Origin: a virus
Direction: 5' to 3' (one strand)
DNA: 40,849 nt
Virus record (IMG/VR): IMGVR_UViG_3300031687_000037
Span: 1 to 40,849 of that record
Shown: positions 40,848 to 40,849 of the stretch, one piece after another
Layout: every line of letters starts with the position of its first letter
Numbering within the stretch: position 1 is the stretch's first letter
Translations under genes and position numbers: made by a program
The notes under the pieces: model-generated
Told to the model about the DNA's origin: nothing
The model's database searches: none
Seen by the model: the letters and a program-made list of their open reading frames with translations, nothing else

Positions 40848-40849
40848 AG

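Noticed and set aside
1-40849. Circular closure of the window
   Set aside because: Joining the ends makes the fibre frame stop after a few unrelated codons, and no shared end sequence is seen.

Overview
The window is most of a tailed-phage genome (podovirus-like) cut at both ends. A tail fibre gene runs off the left edge and a virion gene runs off the right edge. Their frames do not join plausibly across the ends, so this is not a closed circle. The set of a T7-type single-subunit RNA polymerase, gp4-like primase-helicase, family A DNA polymerase and flap exonuclease points to a T7-like replication and transcription strategy. The head genes (large portal, capsid, adaptor) look closer to the SU10/phiEco32 type than to T7. 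The B12-dependent ribonucleotide reductase and moderate base composition suggest an aquatic, probably marine, Gram-negative host, but nothing in the sequence names the host.

Layout. Positions 1-10297 are read leftward: terminase large subunit, portal, two small genes, scaffold, major capsid, a transcription terminator just after capsid, a small gene, an adaptor and the repeat-rich tail fibre. Positions 10298-10957 are a 660-bp non-coding divergent control region full of hairpins and tandem -10-like boxes. Positions 10958-30615 are read rightward: a two-helix membrane protein, an SSB-like protein, two terminator/repeat modules, a small HTH-like gene, then a seven-gene amidoligase cluster. After that come a second SSB-like protein, a possible small terminase, small genes, endonuclease VII, class II ribonucleotide reductase, DNA polymerase, 5'-3' exonuclease, a GIY-YIG protein, primase-helicase, the RNA polymerase, a MazG-like protein and small genes. 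The rightward block ends in back-to-back terminators at 30613-30680. Positions 30679-40849 are again read leftward and hold three very large virion or ejection proteins. In a circular map they would belong to the same late block as the head genes.

The standout content is the cluster at 12274-18315. Two different carboxylate-amine ligases (GS/GCS fold), a class II glutamine amidotransferase with an intact Cys2, a RimK-like ATP-grasp ligase and a gamma-glutamylcyclotransferase-like enzyme are interleaved with two unrecognised proteins. They sit in one run of touching or overlapping genes. This looks like a complete phage-borne pathway for making, and perhaps trimming, an amide- or peptide-linked product. 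Related ligases are known by sequence from phiEco32-like phages, but I know of no substrate.

The second standout is a 1604-residue virion protein whose N-terminus carries an intact GH24 lysozyme active site followed by an intact staphylococcal-nuclease-type active site. A third is a repeated element (ACCGACA...TACATGCA), four copies, that follows terminators and may be the phage RNA polymerase promoter or another control site.
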